Source of the DNA: Pinus tabuliformis
Taxonomy: Eukaryota; Streptophyta; Pinopsida; Pinales; Pinaceae
Direction: 5' to 3'
Length of the DNA stretch: 64,000 nt
NCBI GenBank assembly: GCA_031772625.1
Contig: CM062804.1
Coordinates: 278,460,598-278,524,597, forward strand
Shown here in pieces: positions 12,861 through 24,042 of this stretch. Numbering within the stretch: the stretch's first letter is position 1; every line of letters starts with the position of its first letter. The translations under genes were made by a program, and so were the position numbers. The notes beneath the pieces were generated by a model, which did no database searches, was not told where the DNA came from, and saw only the letters and a program-made list of their open reading frames with translations.

Positions 12861-13284
12861 TTATAATTAGTTGAAAATTAAATTTTAAAATCTTTTATGA
12901 CAAAGAGACCTTTACATCCTCTTAGGTCATGAAATGCAAACCATGAATTTGGAAAGAACCTATCATAGATCCATTCCACATGCCTCAAATTTGGGAAGGG
13001 AATATCATGTTCCTAAAGATGAAGTACATTTTAGAAGAAATTTTGCTCTTCCAAATAATTCTCAAAATGGTGTGGGCAATAGATATCATATTCATTTTTA
13101 TAAAAACATGATTACAGTACATAAAAGATTTTGAGCAAAGATAGATAGCTTGTTAGTTGTCCAAATGTGCCACATTTTCCAAGAATCATATCCCAGAATC
13201 TAGGTTTTGAGACATTCTAAAATACCTGTTTGCAGATGATGTAAGAGTGAAAGAGGACCCCATCACTTTTGTAAATATAATAAC

Positions 13285-15165
13285 ATGGATGATGGCGAGA
13301 AACCTCATATTTTAAGAGTTCTTACTCAAGTTAAAGAAATTCTAATCGCACGTGTGAATCCTATTTTTCAAGTGACACATGCTCGAGGTGGGAAATATAA
13401 GTATAGCGGTCATACAATTAGCTTTCCTCAAGATATTTCTACAATTGTAAAAAGTCTTCCCCGACATGTTGAAGATATTGACTTTCTAATTGTGAGGAGA
13501 CAGGCTGCACAGTCTAAATATTATGAATGTTATGTCAGAAGATCTCAAGTGATGGCTACATTTCTTTTCAAAATCCAACATGATCAATATTATTGAGATC
13601 TTGTAATTAACTTTCATTCAGTGAATGCTCTGCCCAAAAGATCAATAGATGTATCCTCTAGGCTTAAATTTGTTGATTGTGATATTAAATAATCTGAGCT
13701 CAATGCAACTAATCGTGAAGGGCTTTCCGTTGAGAATTTTCCCTCTCATCCTTCTTCTTTTGTTGCTCCCCTACCAAATGAACGAAGAAAAGTGGAAGAA
13801 ATTAGAGAATTTCTTGATAATTTTGATTCTTCACATGTTCAAGACATGGATTAACCCAGTATAGGAACCTCTCTAGTGAATGAATATAATACAAAGGGGT
13901 TATTAGATATGTCATCCCAACATTGTTCCCCACCAGTGATATTGATTGGTTGCAACCACATATTTGTAGTGTTGAACTTCATGAGTATTCATTGCATCTT
14001 CTTACGTACTATGATCAAAGATTTGGAAGCCATCCTCGCTTTTGATATTACCCATTGAACATGATAATGTGGCATCAAAGCCAAGCAACTGTTGCAATTT
14101 TTGTAAAGAAACATTTACATGATAACTCACGTACAACAATTAAAGAGTTGCATCACCAACTGTCTGATTTAGGAGATAATAAGTTGGTTGAGCATGTTAT
14201 GCAGTTTGGTTCTTCTTTGTGATGTACAAGGGCATACTGGACTAAGTGTCAAGTTGAATTGACTGACATTATTACTCACTTGGGATGTCCATATTTATTT
14301 TTTACTTTAAGTGCAGCTGACACAAAGTGGCCAGAGTTGCATAACCTCATGCCCACACATTCACATTCTTGTTCTTTAAATGAGAATTGTATGGAAATTG
14401 ATAATGTTATCCAATACCCTCATATTATTGCCAAATTTATGCAACTTAGATTCAATATTTTTTGAGAGGAAGTTATCCAAAATTATCTTAAATCTACAGA
14501 ATTTTGGTACAGGTTTTTGTTGTTGAATTTATTTTCTATACTTTGTCAAATTTTATTATGATTCGATTTATATTATTTGTAGTAAATAGATCTTCATTTT
14601 CTTAAGATATGAGTCACAACATAGAGGTTGAGCACATATCCATGGTTTCCTATGGTTGGAAGCTGCTCCTGACATGGAAAGACTTGACTGGTCAAATGGT
14701 TCTGATGTACAGCTTGCAAAGAGATTCTTTGACAAATATTTAACTACATGGAATCGACGTGACAAACATCATCGCAACATAATGGTTCCACAAAGCCTCA
14801 ATGATTACCCTTTCCTATTGAATACTCGTAAGTTTTTCTCATGTAATCCTCATAATGATTATGAAGAATTGTTAAACCGTGTCCAAAGGCATACAAAGTG
14901 TAGTGTAGATTCTTGTTTGCACAAAAAAGGCACTACTCTGACATGTTGGTACAATGCTCCACGGGATCTTTGTGATGAATCAATATTGTTCATAGATGAT
15001 CAAGGAAGAAAAAAATATGAGCCAACAAGAAATGATGAAAAGCTTAATGTACATAGCATTGACCTTCTAACAATGTGGCGTGCAAATGTCGATTGCCAGC
15101 CAGTGATTTCTCTCTATGCTATCTTGAGATATATATCTAAGTGTGCATCAAAATCAAATAAATAA
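13285..15165 (+). pseudogene. Helitron Rep (HUH endonuclease) domain
   Basis: This part contains the Helitron-like Rep region. The block LGCPYLFFTLSAADTKWPEL lies at about 14280-14340. Then, after a likely intron, comes an HRG-stop-AHIHGFLW block whose HIH (14635-14643) is the metal-binding HUH motif of rolling-circle nucleases. Next are EAAPDMERLDWSNG and a long open stretch, 14656-15165. That stretch has a conserved Cys/His segment and WRANVDCQPVISLYA, the usual Rep C-terminal block. Stops occur at about 14219 and at 14629-14631, directly before the HUH motif. Upstream ORFs 13285-13596 and 13649-14058 carry the less conserved N-terminal part in changing frames. Function would be strand nicking at the Helitron ends; this copy cannot make it. 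Confidence 0.82.
14513..14606 (+). other. probable spliceosomal intron in Rep
   Basis: Conserved Rep coding sequence stops at TTTTGGTACAG and resumes at ATATGAGTCACAA. Removing a 94-base GT...AG segment that is T-rich keeps the frame and joins a WYRYE-type block common in Helitron Rep proteins. This is inferred from protein continuity only. Confidence 0.6.
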
Positions 15166-17402
15166 ATAAAATAAAATAAAACTCTGAAAGTTAACATCAT
15201 GTGTGAACTAGAATTTCAAATTCGATTGGCTCTAAGGATCATGATTTATGTGCATATAGAAGGTTTATTGCACAAACGATTGTTGATCATGACATTGGAG
15301 CACAGGAAACATGCCATATGTTTCTTGAGCTACCCCTTGTTGTGTGTAGTCAAAAATTTCTTTCCTTAAATGTTGGAAGAAAGGTTTTAAGGAAAATCTT
15401 AAGGGATAGCTTGCAATGTTCATCTGTGAATACTTTTCTTCAACATCATTAGAAAAGAGACCTTTCTTCCTTGAACATCTATCTTTGATAGAAACAACAA
15501 TATCTTGGACATTTGATAGCAAGCAAAAATAATATCCATGGAAGCCTAGAGATGTTCATTTTATTGTTCGGGTTTGGCCACAGTTTTATTCTATTCCTCG
15601 TGAGGCTTCAGATGAATTTGAAACCTTTTTATGGACATAATTGATCTTGTACAAGCCATTTCATGACAATCCTGCGAAAATTGGCCTTTTAGAGCTAAAA
15701 TTATTATTCAAAATTGGAGGAATTTATGATATCGAGCATGGCATGATGATCGAAATCCATCAATTTTCGACAATATTGAAGATGAAGAAGATGGTCATTT
15801 TCCTAACCAGGAAATGAATCTTGAAGATTATTTTCAAGAATGGAAGATTTTCTCTCGTTTGGTTCCACCAAATGACGTGAATGTTTCTGTTCTTCACACC
15901 CTTGGTTGAAGGGACTTTGATATATCCTTTGACTAGGAAAGTAAAACTATTTCTGATGATGTTGCAGAAGAAGCTATTAATTTTATATGGAATGCAAAAT
16001 CAAGGGGTGATATTTATTACCTTTGAAATAGAAAATTTGCATCTTGAGCTTCATTGTCGGGAAAACAATGACTTGCTTTTGAAATTGTTTTAATGCACTA
16101 TACTGAATATGAGATTTGTGAAGCTCTTATTATGAATTTTTAGGGCACTGCGGGCACTAGGAAGTCTTTCCTTATCCATTGTATTTTTAAAGGTCTTTCT
16201 AATTTTTCAGGTAATGGAAGAAGCCCTTTGCTTCTTCTTACCCCAACAGGAATACCTGCTTTTAATATACTGGTAAAAATAATACACTCAATGCTAAAAA
16301 TTCCAATTAAATATATGCAGCCACTACAGGGGAAGTCACTTGTAGTATTCAATGAAGAAATGAGACATATTGGATATATATTGATTGATGAAATGATATT
16401 TCTAGGATCAAGGTTATTTGTGCAAATAGATGCTCGATTACGAGAAGCATTTCTAGAGAAAAAAAATGTCCTTTTGGTGGCAGATCCATCATCGTTGTGG
16501 GTGACCTTCACCAGCTACCTCCTGCGAGAGATAAGCCTTTGTATGCAGGTAATACAACAGGTAAAATCTTCTGGAACAAATTCAACATCGTTGTCACTCT
16601 TGACACAATATTTCTCCAACAAGGGAATGATGAGAAAAAATCTTGTTTTTGTAGAGTCCTCAATAACATAAGAAATGTAGAACTTGTTCTTGAAGATTTG
16701 GAGTTTCTTATGTCACGGGCTGATATGAAGTTACATCCTAGAGAAAGTGATTTATTTAATGTTGCAGTTCACATGTTTCCAACAAATAATTTGGTCTCCC
16801 TCCATAATAGTAATATGTTAAAATCACTAAATACTCCAATTGTACGATGTATTGCTGAGCATTCAAGGTGTTCAGAAATCATTGGTGTTGATGATGATCA
16901 ATTGGACCATGAAGTTTTGTTGTGTTATGGTCAATTTTTTATGTTGACATGTAATTTGTGGGTTGAAGCTAGCTTGGTGAATGGTGCACTTGGTTATGTT
17001 AAGGATATATTTTATACACCTACCTCTAAGCCACCTCAACTTCCAATGTTCACAACTGTTGTTTTTGATAAGTATGTTGGTGTTCCATTTGATGTAAGGA
17101 ATCCAAAAATTGTACTAATCACACCAGTGATAAGAGGAAATAAAAAACAAACTCCTTTGAAGATGGCATGGACTCTTACAATCCACAAGTCACGGGGATT
17201 GACTTTAGAACGAGCGTTAGTTGATATCGGTAATAAAGAGAAGCAAGCCCTTACCTTCAAAGCCATATCAAGAGTGAAATCAATATATGGTTTACACATT
17301 GGACCACCTTTCTCTTTTCAACGTTATGCCAAGATGAAAGATAGTGCATATGTTACAATTACGAAGAAAGAAGAGGATCAGTTGAAGTCCATATCGCTAT
17401 GA
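15166..17402 (+). pseudogene. Helitron PIF1-like helicase domain
   Basis: After the Rep block the frame decays (15166-15990), but pieces such as AQETCHMF and SLNVGRKV can be read. From about 16144 the superfamily 1 helicase motifs appear. Walker A is GTAGTRKS (normally GTAGTGKS, so one Gly is Arg). Motif Ia is LLLLTPTGIPAFNI. Walker B is ILIDEM (about 16380). The GDLHQLPP block is at about 16500, after a frameshift near 16485. The C-terminal WTLTIHKSRGLTLERALVDIG lies near 17170-17235. The last open segment (16497-17402) is 301 aa. In a live element this domain would unwind DNA during rolling-circle transposition. Confidence 0.85.
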
Positions 17403-18042
17403 CATACAACTAATAACATTGTGCCCTTTTTTATAGTATTTTTTCTTAATTTCTTTTATTGTCCTCTTGATTTACTTTTAATATGATAATCATTTTCATA
17501 TATTTATGAGATTAATACATTCATAATATTCATAGTAGTATTTGAAAAAGTTCTTTACATTGTTTTTCATCCTGTTCAATTTACTTTTTTTTCAAGTGGC
17601 TATTGTTCTTTTCTTTGAAACAGACCATTCAAACATAAACAATGACTTATATGAACCAATCATTCAAAATCAATTTTATAAACGGTTCATATTGATATTA
17701 ATATTGTGGAATCATATTATATCATGAAATGCAAAAATGGAGGTTTTGAATATTGGCCATCACCATCGACAATATTCATTTTTTGAATATTGGCCATGGT
17801 TTTATTCTATTTCCATGGTTTTTTCCATTGTGTTGTGAAACCAGGCTTATATTTGTAGAATTTTTTATATCATTTGGTTCATGTAACACTAGATTGTTTT
17901 ATTTCATGTAACATTATAAGACTAAGTTTTTAACATAAATAAAAATGGGGTGTTGTGTTTTATGTATATATATCTATATATGTGTATGATTATTTATTTG
18001 TGTGTGTCTTTATTTTTTTTTTTTTTTGTCTCTCAAATGTAG
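17403..18042. other. AT-rich spacer, no gene seen
   Basis: No credible coding. The stretch near 17867 (TATATCATTTGGTTCATGTA) is repeated almost exactly near 9030, on the far side of the F-box and Helitron block. The spacer ends in a long T run and CAAATGTAG that resembles a splice acceptor before the next ORF. Confidence 0.5.
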
Positions 18043-18366
18043 ATATGGAAAATCATGATATCATTTATTATTCGAGAACAATGTGCAATATGGCTGGAGT
18101 GATAAGTCTTCTTTTGTATCTTCAGAACAAGGTTGATAGAAAACATGGATTCCATCCTGATTTTATTGATGAGCATATTTGCGTGCTAAATGAAATGAAA
18201 ACAAATGTAAAATACTTGTTACATGTGCACCAGAGGGAGTTTGGGAGGATAACAAGAAGGAATTGGTTGGAAAGAGTTAAGTATCGTGATCATTATATTG
18301 TTTATTTGAATTGGTGCTGCTTTTTTCATCAATCTGGCTGTGTTTTGGAAGAGGCTATTCCATAGA
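18043..18366 (+). CDS. unrecognised small ORF, possible gene fragment
   Basis: From ATG 18043 this reads 107 residues, starting MENHDIIYYSRTMCNM and containing a hydrophobic patch (AGVISLLLYL), then His/Lys/Arg-rich helical sequence and CCFFHQSGC before the stop. It follows a pyrimidine tract ending in TGTAG, so it may be a terminal exon. The composition looks more like protein than its AT-rich surroundings. I recognise no family. It could be a fragment carried by the Helitron, or chance. Confidence 0.3.
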
Positions 18367-19265
18367 TAGATTTTGATGGAGTGTTTCAAGTTCAATTTTG
18401 TAGTGGAATTATTTGATGTAAAGAAAACAAAAAAATATATTTTGAGACTCAATGTTCTTTCTGTGGTTGCAATGTTGGTGAAATTGATTTTTTTTTCTTG
18501 TTGTTGTTGTTATGTAGAAAATTGTATATCTTTGGTCTTAAAATGTCTTATTATGCTATTCTTATTTAAATCCAATGTGTGCAATTTAGATGTCATTTTT
18601 GAATTTATGTTCCTTTGCTCCAATGGCAATGTTACTATTTTATTTCTTTATCTTGCATTTGTAATTGTTTTCGTCTTTTGTGCGGGTCCCTTCACTTTGT
18701 TCATGTGTTTCATAAATGAAAATATTGATGATGTTTATAATATTATTGTTGGGCTTTCATGTTCTTGTTGTTTATATCAATATTCTTGAGATTTATACTA
18801 TTAATACATTCATGTATTGATATTAATGTATTTATGGCTTAAAATTTATTTATTGTTTATAATGTAGTGATATAAATGTGTTATTATTAATGTGATCATG
18901 ATTTGTCATGTTTTAATTCTTTATAGCGTATTGTTATTAATGTATTCATATTAATTTTCTATATTGATGTATTAATTGTTTACAATGTGGTTCTTATCTT
19001 GGTTTTGGTTTATGTTTATTATTATTATTTTGTGTTATAGTATTATTTACGTTTATAATATTGATGCCATGGATTTAGGGCTTAGGGGCTTTAAAATATG
19101 TAATATGACATATATTCTCTCATTTTCAAAACCAATCATCGTGATTGTTGTCGAACGTTGTGTTATAACAAAGATTGCCTTGAGATGAAAACCACAATCA
19201 ACTATGGTGAATCATGTTAAACCATGGTCCAACGTTTCATTGTAACAAAGATCAGGGGAAAAAGA
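18367..19265. other. AT-rich spacer, no gene seen
   Basis: T-rich DNA whose ORFs are runs of Phe/Leu/Val/Cys typical of composition. Near 19148-19250 two similar phrases (CGAACGTT and CCAACGTT, each followed closely by TAACAAAGAT) lie about 75 bp apart. Coding sequence of the LINE begins directly after. Confidence 0.5.
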
Positions 19266-19269
19266 CTAA

Positions 19270-19960
19270 GAATAAATGTAACCCCAAAGCCAAGAAAATC
19301 CCAGAACTAGAAATCCAAGACCCCGGAGTAGCTAAATATAGGGAATACATGTAGGAACACGTAGTTATATGCAATTTTATGGGAATATGGCCAACTGAAA
19401 GAGCCATGAACTGGTGGATTTAGAGAAAATGGACACCCAAAGAAGAGATCAAACTTCAGTTGGGCTCCAAAGGATTTTTCACAGTCATCTTCAACCTCCT
19501 AGAAGATAGAGACATAATTTTTGAAGGAGGAGCCTATTTCTACAGCTCATCCAATTTATACATGAGATTCTCGAGGGAAAACTTCACACCGGAAAAAGAG
19601 GATTTTACTAGGGTTCCAGTCTGGGTACACCTTTATCCTTACACACTAATTATTGGGCTCCTTTAGTCTTAAAATGAATAGTTGACCAGCTGGTGGGGTA
19701 CATCAAAATGTCTAAGGGTACCAGAAAGGGTCATTACATTTCCTACACTCGAGCTGCATATATATAGACATCTCTGGTGCCCTGCTAGAAGAAATCAAAT
19801 TAATCCTCAGGGATGTAGTATGGTTGCAAAGTATATACTATGAACATATTCCCTTCCAATGCAGAAAGTGTCATGAGCATGGGCATCCTTTGCGAAACTA
19901 TCCCATGAATAACACCCCTCAAACACAACAACAAGAAAATAAACAAAAATAAAGAGAATG
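19270..19960 (+). pseudogene. LINE ORF1, DUF4283-like and zinc knuckle
   Basis: The frame reads through FMGIWPTERAMNWWI, LGSKGFFTVIFNLLEDRD and FEGGAYFYSS. Then comes FTPEKEDFTRVPVWVHLY, the pattern of the DUF4283 domain found in plant LINE ORF1 proteins. A zinc knuckle follows near 19859, CRKCHEHGHPLRNY, in which the last Cys has become Tyr. Stops near 19350, 19420 and 19665 and frame changes kill it. ORF1 proteins of this type bind the element RNA. Sequence then runs into an AT-rich repeat block. Confidence 0.78.
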
Positions 19961-19990
19961 ATTCACCAAATTCAGCTTATTACTTCAGGT

Positions 19991-20480
19991 ATTATAAGGT
20001 CCTTCGTGACTAATTTTCCATTTGAATACTATTTAGCTTATAATTTTAATAATACTTCTAAATAAACACCCATTTCAATTATTTATATATATATATATTA
20101 TATTACTTCATATATTTATATTTATGCATATAATTTATTCTTATATTATAAGGTCCTTTATATAACTAATTTTCCATTTAAATTCTAATCAACTTATACT
20201 TTTTAACTAATTTTCTAACTAACCTAACATCCTTTTGATTTTACTTTATTTTATTCAGATATTATAAGGTCCTTTATGTAACTAATTTTCCATTTAATTA
20301 TTAATTAACTTATAATGTTTAACAATACTTTTTTACTTCATATATTTGTATATAGGCATTTAATTTAATCATATATTATAAGGTCCTTTATTTAACTAAA
20401 TTTCCTGTTAAATACTATTTAACTTATAATTTTTAATAATATTTTTTGAACTAAATACCCATTAAAAATATTTTTTATAT
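19991..20480. repeat. tandem repeat, four copies of a 114-154 bp unit
   Basis: The phrase ATTATAAGGTCCTT starts copies at 19991, 20145, 20261 and 20375. Each is followed by an AACTAATTTTCC-like block and an AACTTATAATTTTTAA-like block. The array sits inside the LINE between the two halves of ORF1, so it is either an insertion or a local expansion. Confidence 0.85.
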
Positions 20481-20759
20481 TTTTTATATATGTTTTTAAG
20501 GGATTGGTCCTAAATATTACTAATTAAATTAATAAAATAATTTTGACCCCGGTCCTAGAGTCAAACTAGCCGTTGGTCAAGTTAGCCGTTGGAGGCTCTA
20601 CTCAGACCATTTAACATGCTAAGCTGGATCTATTTCTTCAACTTGTCCTGACGATGAACCACACTAGTTGGTTCCAAACACGTCGACAAATGGTATTCCA
20701 TGTGATTTTTGCCGAAAAATCTCTCACAAACTTGATATGGATCACAGAAGCCTGAACTC

Positions 20760-21361
20760 TATAAAATGAAAAACGGGAAAAAAGATATCCCCAAGAAGAA
20801 CCTATCTAAAGAAGCAAGCCAGAATGAGTTCAATGTACTGAACAGTACCCAAGGGAAAATGGATCCCAATGAATTGATAGCCGATGAAGCAGGGGAGGAA
20901 GAAATGAACCCGGTAGACATCAGACACGATGAAGGGAATACATGTAATACCAACAAATGAAAGGAGCAGGTGTAAGAGGATACATAAATGCAGTAAGTAG
21001 AAATAGAGGAAACACTAGAGGAAAGCACAATAGAAGAAGCTCTGCAGGGGGTAGACCTTGCAACAATTGCATAGGAATGTAAACAAAAAGGAATAAATTC
21101 TATATCAGAACAACAGTTACAAGAAATAGAAGGAGCTTATCTCCTCTAGTAACAATTAAAACTCAAAGCTCACTATGCAGTACAAGAAAGCTTGGTTTCA
21201 AAAGGCATATTAGCCAATATTCCAATAGAAGGACTCAACCTCAAAGGCCCAAGCAAAAAGCGAGGATGAAAGACCACCAGTCAGCTCCTTCAAGAACTGG
21301 GTGCCAAGCTAATAAATGAAGGAAAGGTAAAGGCTTTGGCTCTATACCCATCTCCGTGTCA
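20760..21361 (+). pseudogene. LINE ORF1 C-terminal part / ORF1-ORF2 junction
   Basis: An acidic, Lys/Glu-rich stretch opens with MKNGKKDIPKKNLSKEA. It is open for 64 residues, then broken by several stops. It lies between the zinc-knuckle region and the ORF2 start on the same strand, where the variable C-terminal tail of plant LINE ORF1 is expected. There is no recognisable domain. Confidence 0.45.
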
Positions 21362-24042
21362 ATGAATTAGATCTCTTGGAATATTAGGGGACTTAACAGT
21401 CCTGGGAAGAAATGCATCTTAAAATGTAGAATCATATCTCATCATCCCGACATCCTGCTAATTCAAGAAATGAAACTTGATTTGACTCACCCTCCTCACC
21501 TTCTCAACTCATGCTTCAAGCGGCTACATGTACGGTGGGGAGCATAATGTAATTTTGGAAAAACTCTAAATTCGACCTTATTTCTTCTCTGGCCACTCAC
21601 CATTCCATAACAGTGATCCTAAGAATCATTTGCACCAATGAGACCATTTTCATAACTAATGTTTATTCCCTTGACAAGGTAACAGACCATATCAAAATGC
21701 TCCAAATCATATCCAATCTCCTTGACCCTCTGCACCACCCTCTCAAAATCATAGTTGGCGATTTTAATATGATAAATAACTTATCTGAAAAGAAAGGATG
21801 AATCCATAAGTTAGGTAAGGACTCTGATTCTTTCCTCACCACCATTGAAAACCTCAACCTCATCGAAATTCCCAGTAGCAACGGCTTATTCACCTAGAAT
21901 AACAAAAGAGGAGGAAACCATCAAATAGCCTCCCGTTTAGACCACTTCCTTCTATCTGATGCAACTTATCTTACCTCCTGGGAAACAGAGGCAAGAATAG
22001 TTCCACAGGTAGGCTCTAATCACTAGCCTATCTCTTTCAAGATTCAAATTTCCATTGGTCCGAAAAATAATCCTCCTAGATCTGAGGCCTTCTGGTTGGA
22101 TTACCGAGGTTTCATGGATAAAATGAAACAATGGTTGACTTACTCTCCCATCAGAACTAGAAACAAAATGTATACTTTCCAACAAAAGTTAAAACACATC
22201 AAAGAGGAAATTAAAAAATGGAACAGAGAAACATTTGGCAAAATCATCACGGTTAAAAAAAACTTGGAACACCAACTGGAAATTATCTAACCAAATAAAC
22301 TCAAATAAGGTCTAACAGAGAATATTAAGCAAGAGGAACAATGACTACAACGAAGCTGTGGAAAAAGAACCATTCAGGAAGAAAAGTTGTGGCTACACAA
22401 TCTAGAATAAATTGGCTGAAATGCGGGGAAGGAACACGTCTTTTTTCCATAAAACAATGATACATCACAGGAGGCACAACGCAACTCTAGCTGTGAAGAA
22501 TCAAGAGGGTCATCTCATTCACTCTCAAGAGAAGTTGGAAACAGAGCTCAACCACTACTTCAACACTCTTCTCAAAGAGACAAGGAATGATCAAGATCAG
22601 GACATCAAAATGATCACCAATAAAATCCCCAAAATTCTCATGGAGGACCATAAAATATTATCCTATGCAAAGTCTCCCTCCAGGAAGTGGAATATGTGGT
22701 CATGGGAATGCCTAATGGCAAAGCTCGAGCTCTGGATGGGTTCACCATTGATTTCTATAAAGCGTGCTAGCCAATCATAAAATTGGAAGTTGACACCCTA
22801 GTAGAGGAATCTCGAATTCAGAAGTCTATCCTTAAAGAACTGAACTCTACCTTCCTAACTCTGAAACCCAAGGGAATCTCTACAAATTACCCGAAGAAAT
22901 TTAGGCCCATATCTCTCTGTGATGTCATATACAAAATATTCTTCAATGTTATTCCCAATCAAATCAAAGTCATCCTCCCTCTCCTCATCTACCACCAATA
23001 GTCTGGCTATGTGGAAGGAGGAAAAAACATGGAAAGTATCATTCTCTCTCATGAGCTTATTCATTCTCTCAAATCCCAAAAAAAGCCCAGTATGATGATT
23101 CAGCTACATATGTCCAAAGCCTTTGATAAAATCAACTGGAACTATATGAGACATGTCTTGTATGCATTTGGTTTCCACAAGGAAAGAATCATGTGGATCA
23201 TGGCTATGGTGTCAAGAGATTTCTTCTCCATCCTCATGAATGGATCACCTGTGCAACCCTTCAATCCTTCAAGGGGTATCAGGCAAGGGTATCCAATCTC
23301 TCCCTTCCTCTTTTTTATAATGGTTGAAGGGCTAAGTCTTTATATCTCTCTTAACCTACATGAAAATAAGCTCCTTGGTCTCTAGCCCCATGCCTCAGCC
23401 CCCCCTACAACTCACCAAAAATTTGTGGATGATACCCTTCTCATGGGCCTCCCATATAACAAAGAGGACACCTCTTTCATGTCCATCCTGACAGACTTCT
23501 CTACTACTTCTAGTACCTCCATCAACCCCCTAAAATCCAAGTTGTCCTTCCTTAACACTTTGTTGGCCATATGTAGGAACATTGCCAGACTCCTGGCTAT
23601 TCCCAATAGTACTCTCCCCTCTACTTACCTTGGTGTCCCCCTTATAGATAGGCCTCTCTCCCGAGCCACTTGGGGAGAGCCTAATTAACAAAATGGAGAA
23701 AATAATGGTCAACTAGACCTTCAGATCTCTCAATTTTGTTGGTCGACTTATCCTAGTTAAATCTGTCCTTCAAGCCATCGTGCTTTACTTGTACTCGGAT
23801 CTGGCCACCCAAAAAGTGATTTCAAACAAAATCAGAAACCTTTAAAGGAACTTCTTATGGAGAGGTGCAAAGGTAAAACAGAAATGGGCTCTAGTAGCAT
23901 GGGAAAAATCTACAAACACAAGAAGGATGGTGGCCTCGGTCTTAGAGACATTGAACTCCTCAAAAAGGCCCGAGGAGAAAAAAACTTATGGAGATGGATT
24001 CCAAACCCCAAATCCCCTTGGGGAATCCTCTGGAAAGAAAAT
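21362..24042 (+). pseudogene. LINE ORF2: endonuclease and reverse transcriptase
   Basis: It begins MN-stop-ISWNIRGLNSP, the usual start of plant LINE ORF2 endonuclease. PDILLIQEMK, GDFN (about 21760) and a damaged SDH motif (SNH-stop-P near 22020) follow. The RT part has KFRPISLCDVIYKI, SKAFDKINW (about 23113), GIRQGYPISPFLF and the catalytic FVDD at 23422-23433. Next is the thumb region (STYLGVPL), and it ends in KKDGGLGLRDIELL. The protein would nick target DNA and reverse-transcribe from it. More than ten stops or frame changes are present. It is cut off at 24042 by element A and resumes at 40022. Confidence 0.87.

Larger units (their letters stand above)
11396..17402 (+). mobile_element. 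Helitron remnant (Rep/helicase transposase, decayed)
   Basis: Rolling-circle Rep and PIF1-type helicase domains lie in the right order on the plus strand over 6 kb, with many stops and frameshifts. Helitrons transpose by rolling-circle replication using a single RepHel protein. The 5' TC end and the 3' hairpin plus CTRR end were not located, so the limits given are those of recognisable coding sequence only. Confidence 0.85.

Noticed and set aside
18373..18789. 138-aa Phe/Leu/Val/Cys-rich ORF
   Set aside because: T-rich composition gives hydrophobic codons by chance; no membrane-protein family pattern or start context.
19150..19270. Possible Helitron 3' end (ACTAAG near 19266)
   Set aside because: A CTAA word is present but no convincing GC-rich hairpin lies 10-12 bases upstream, so the end cannot be assigned.
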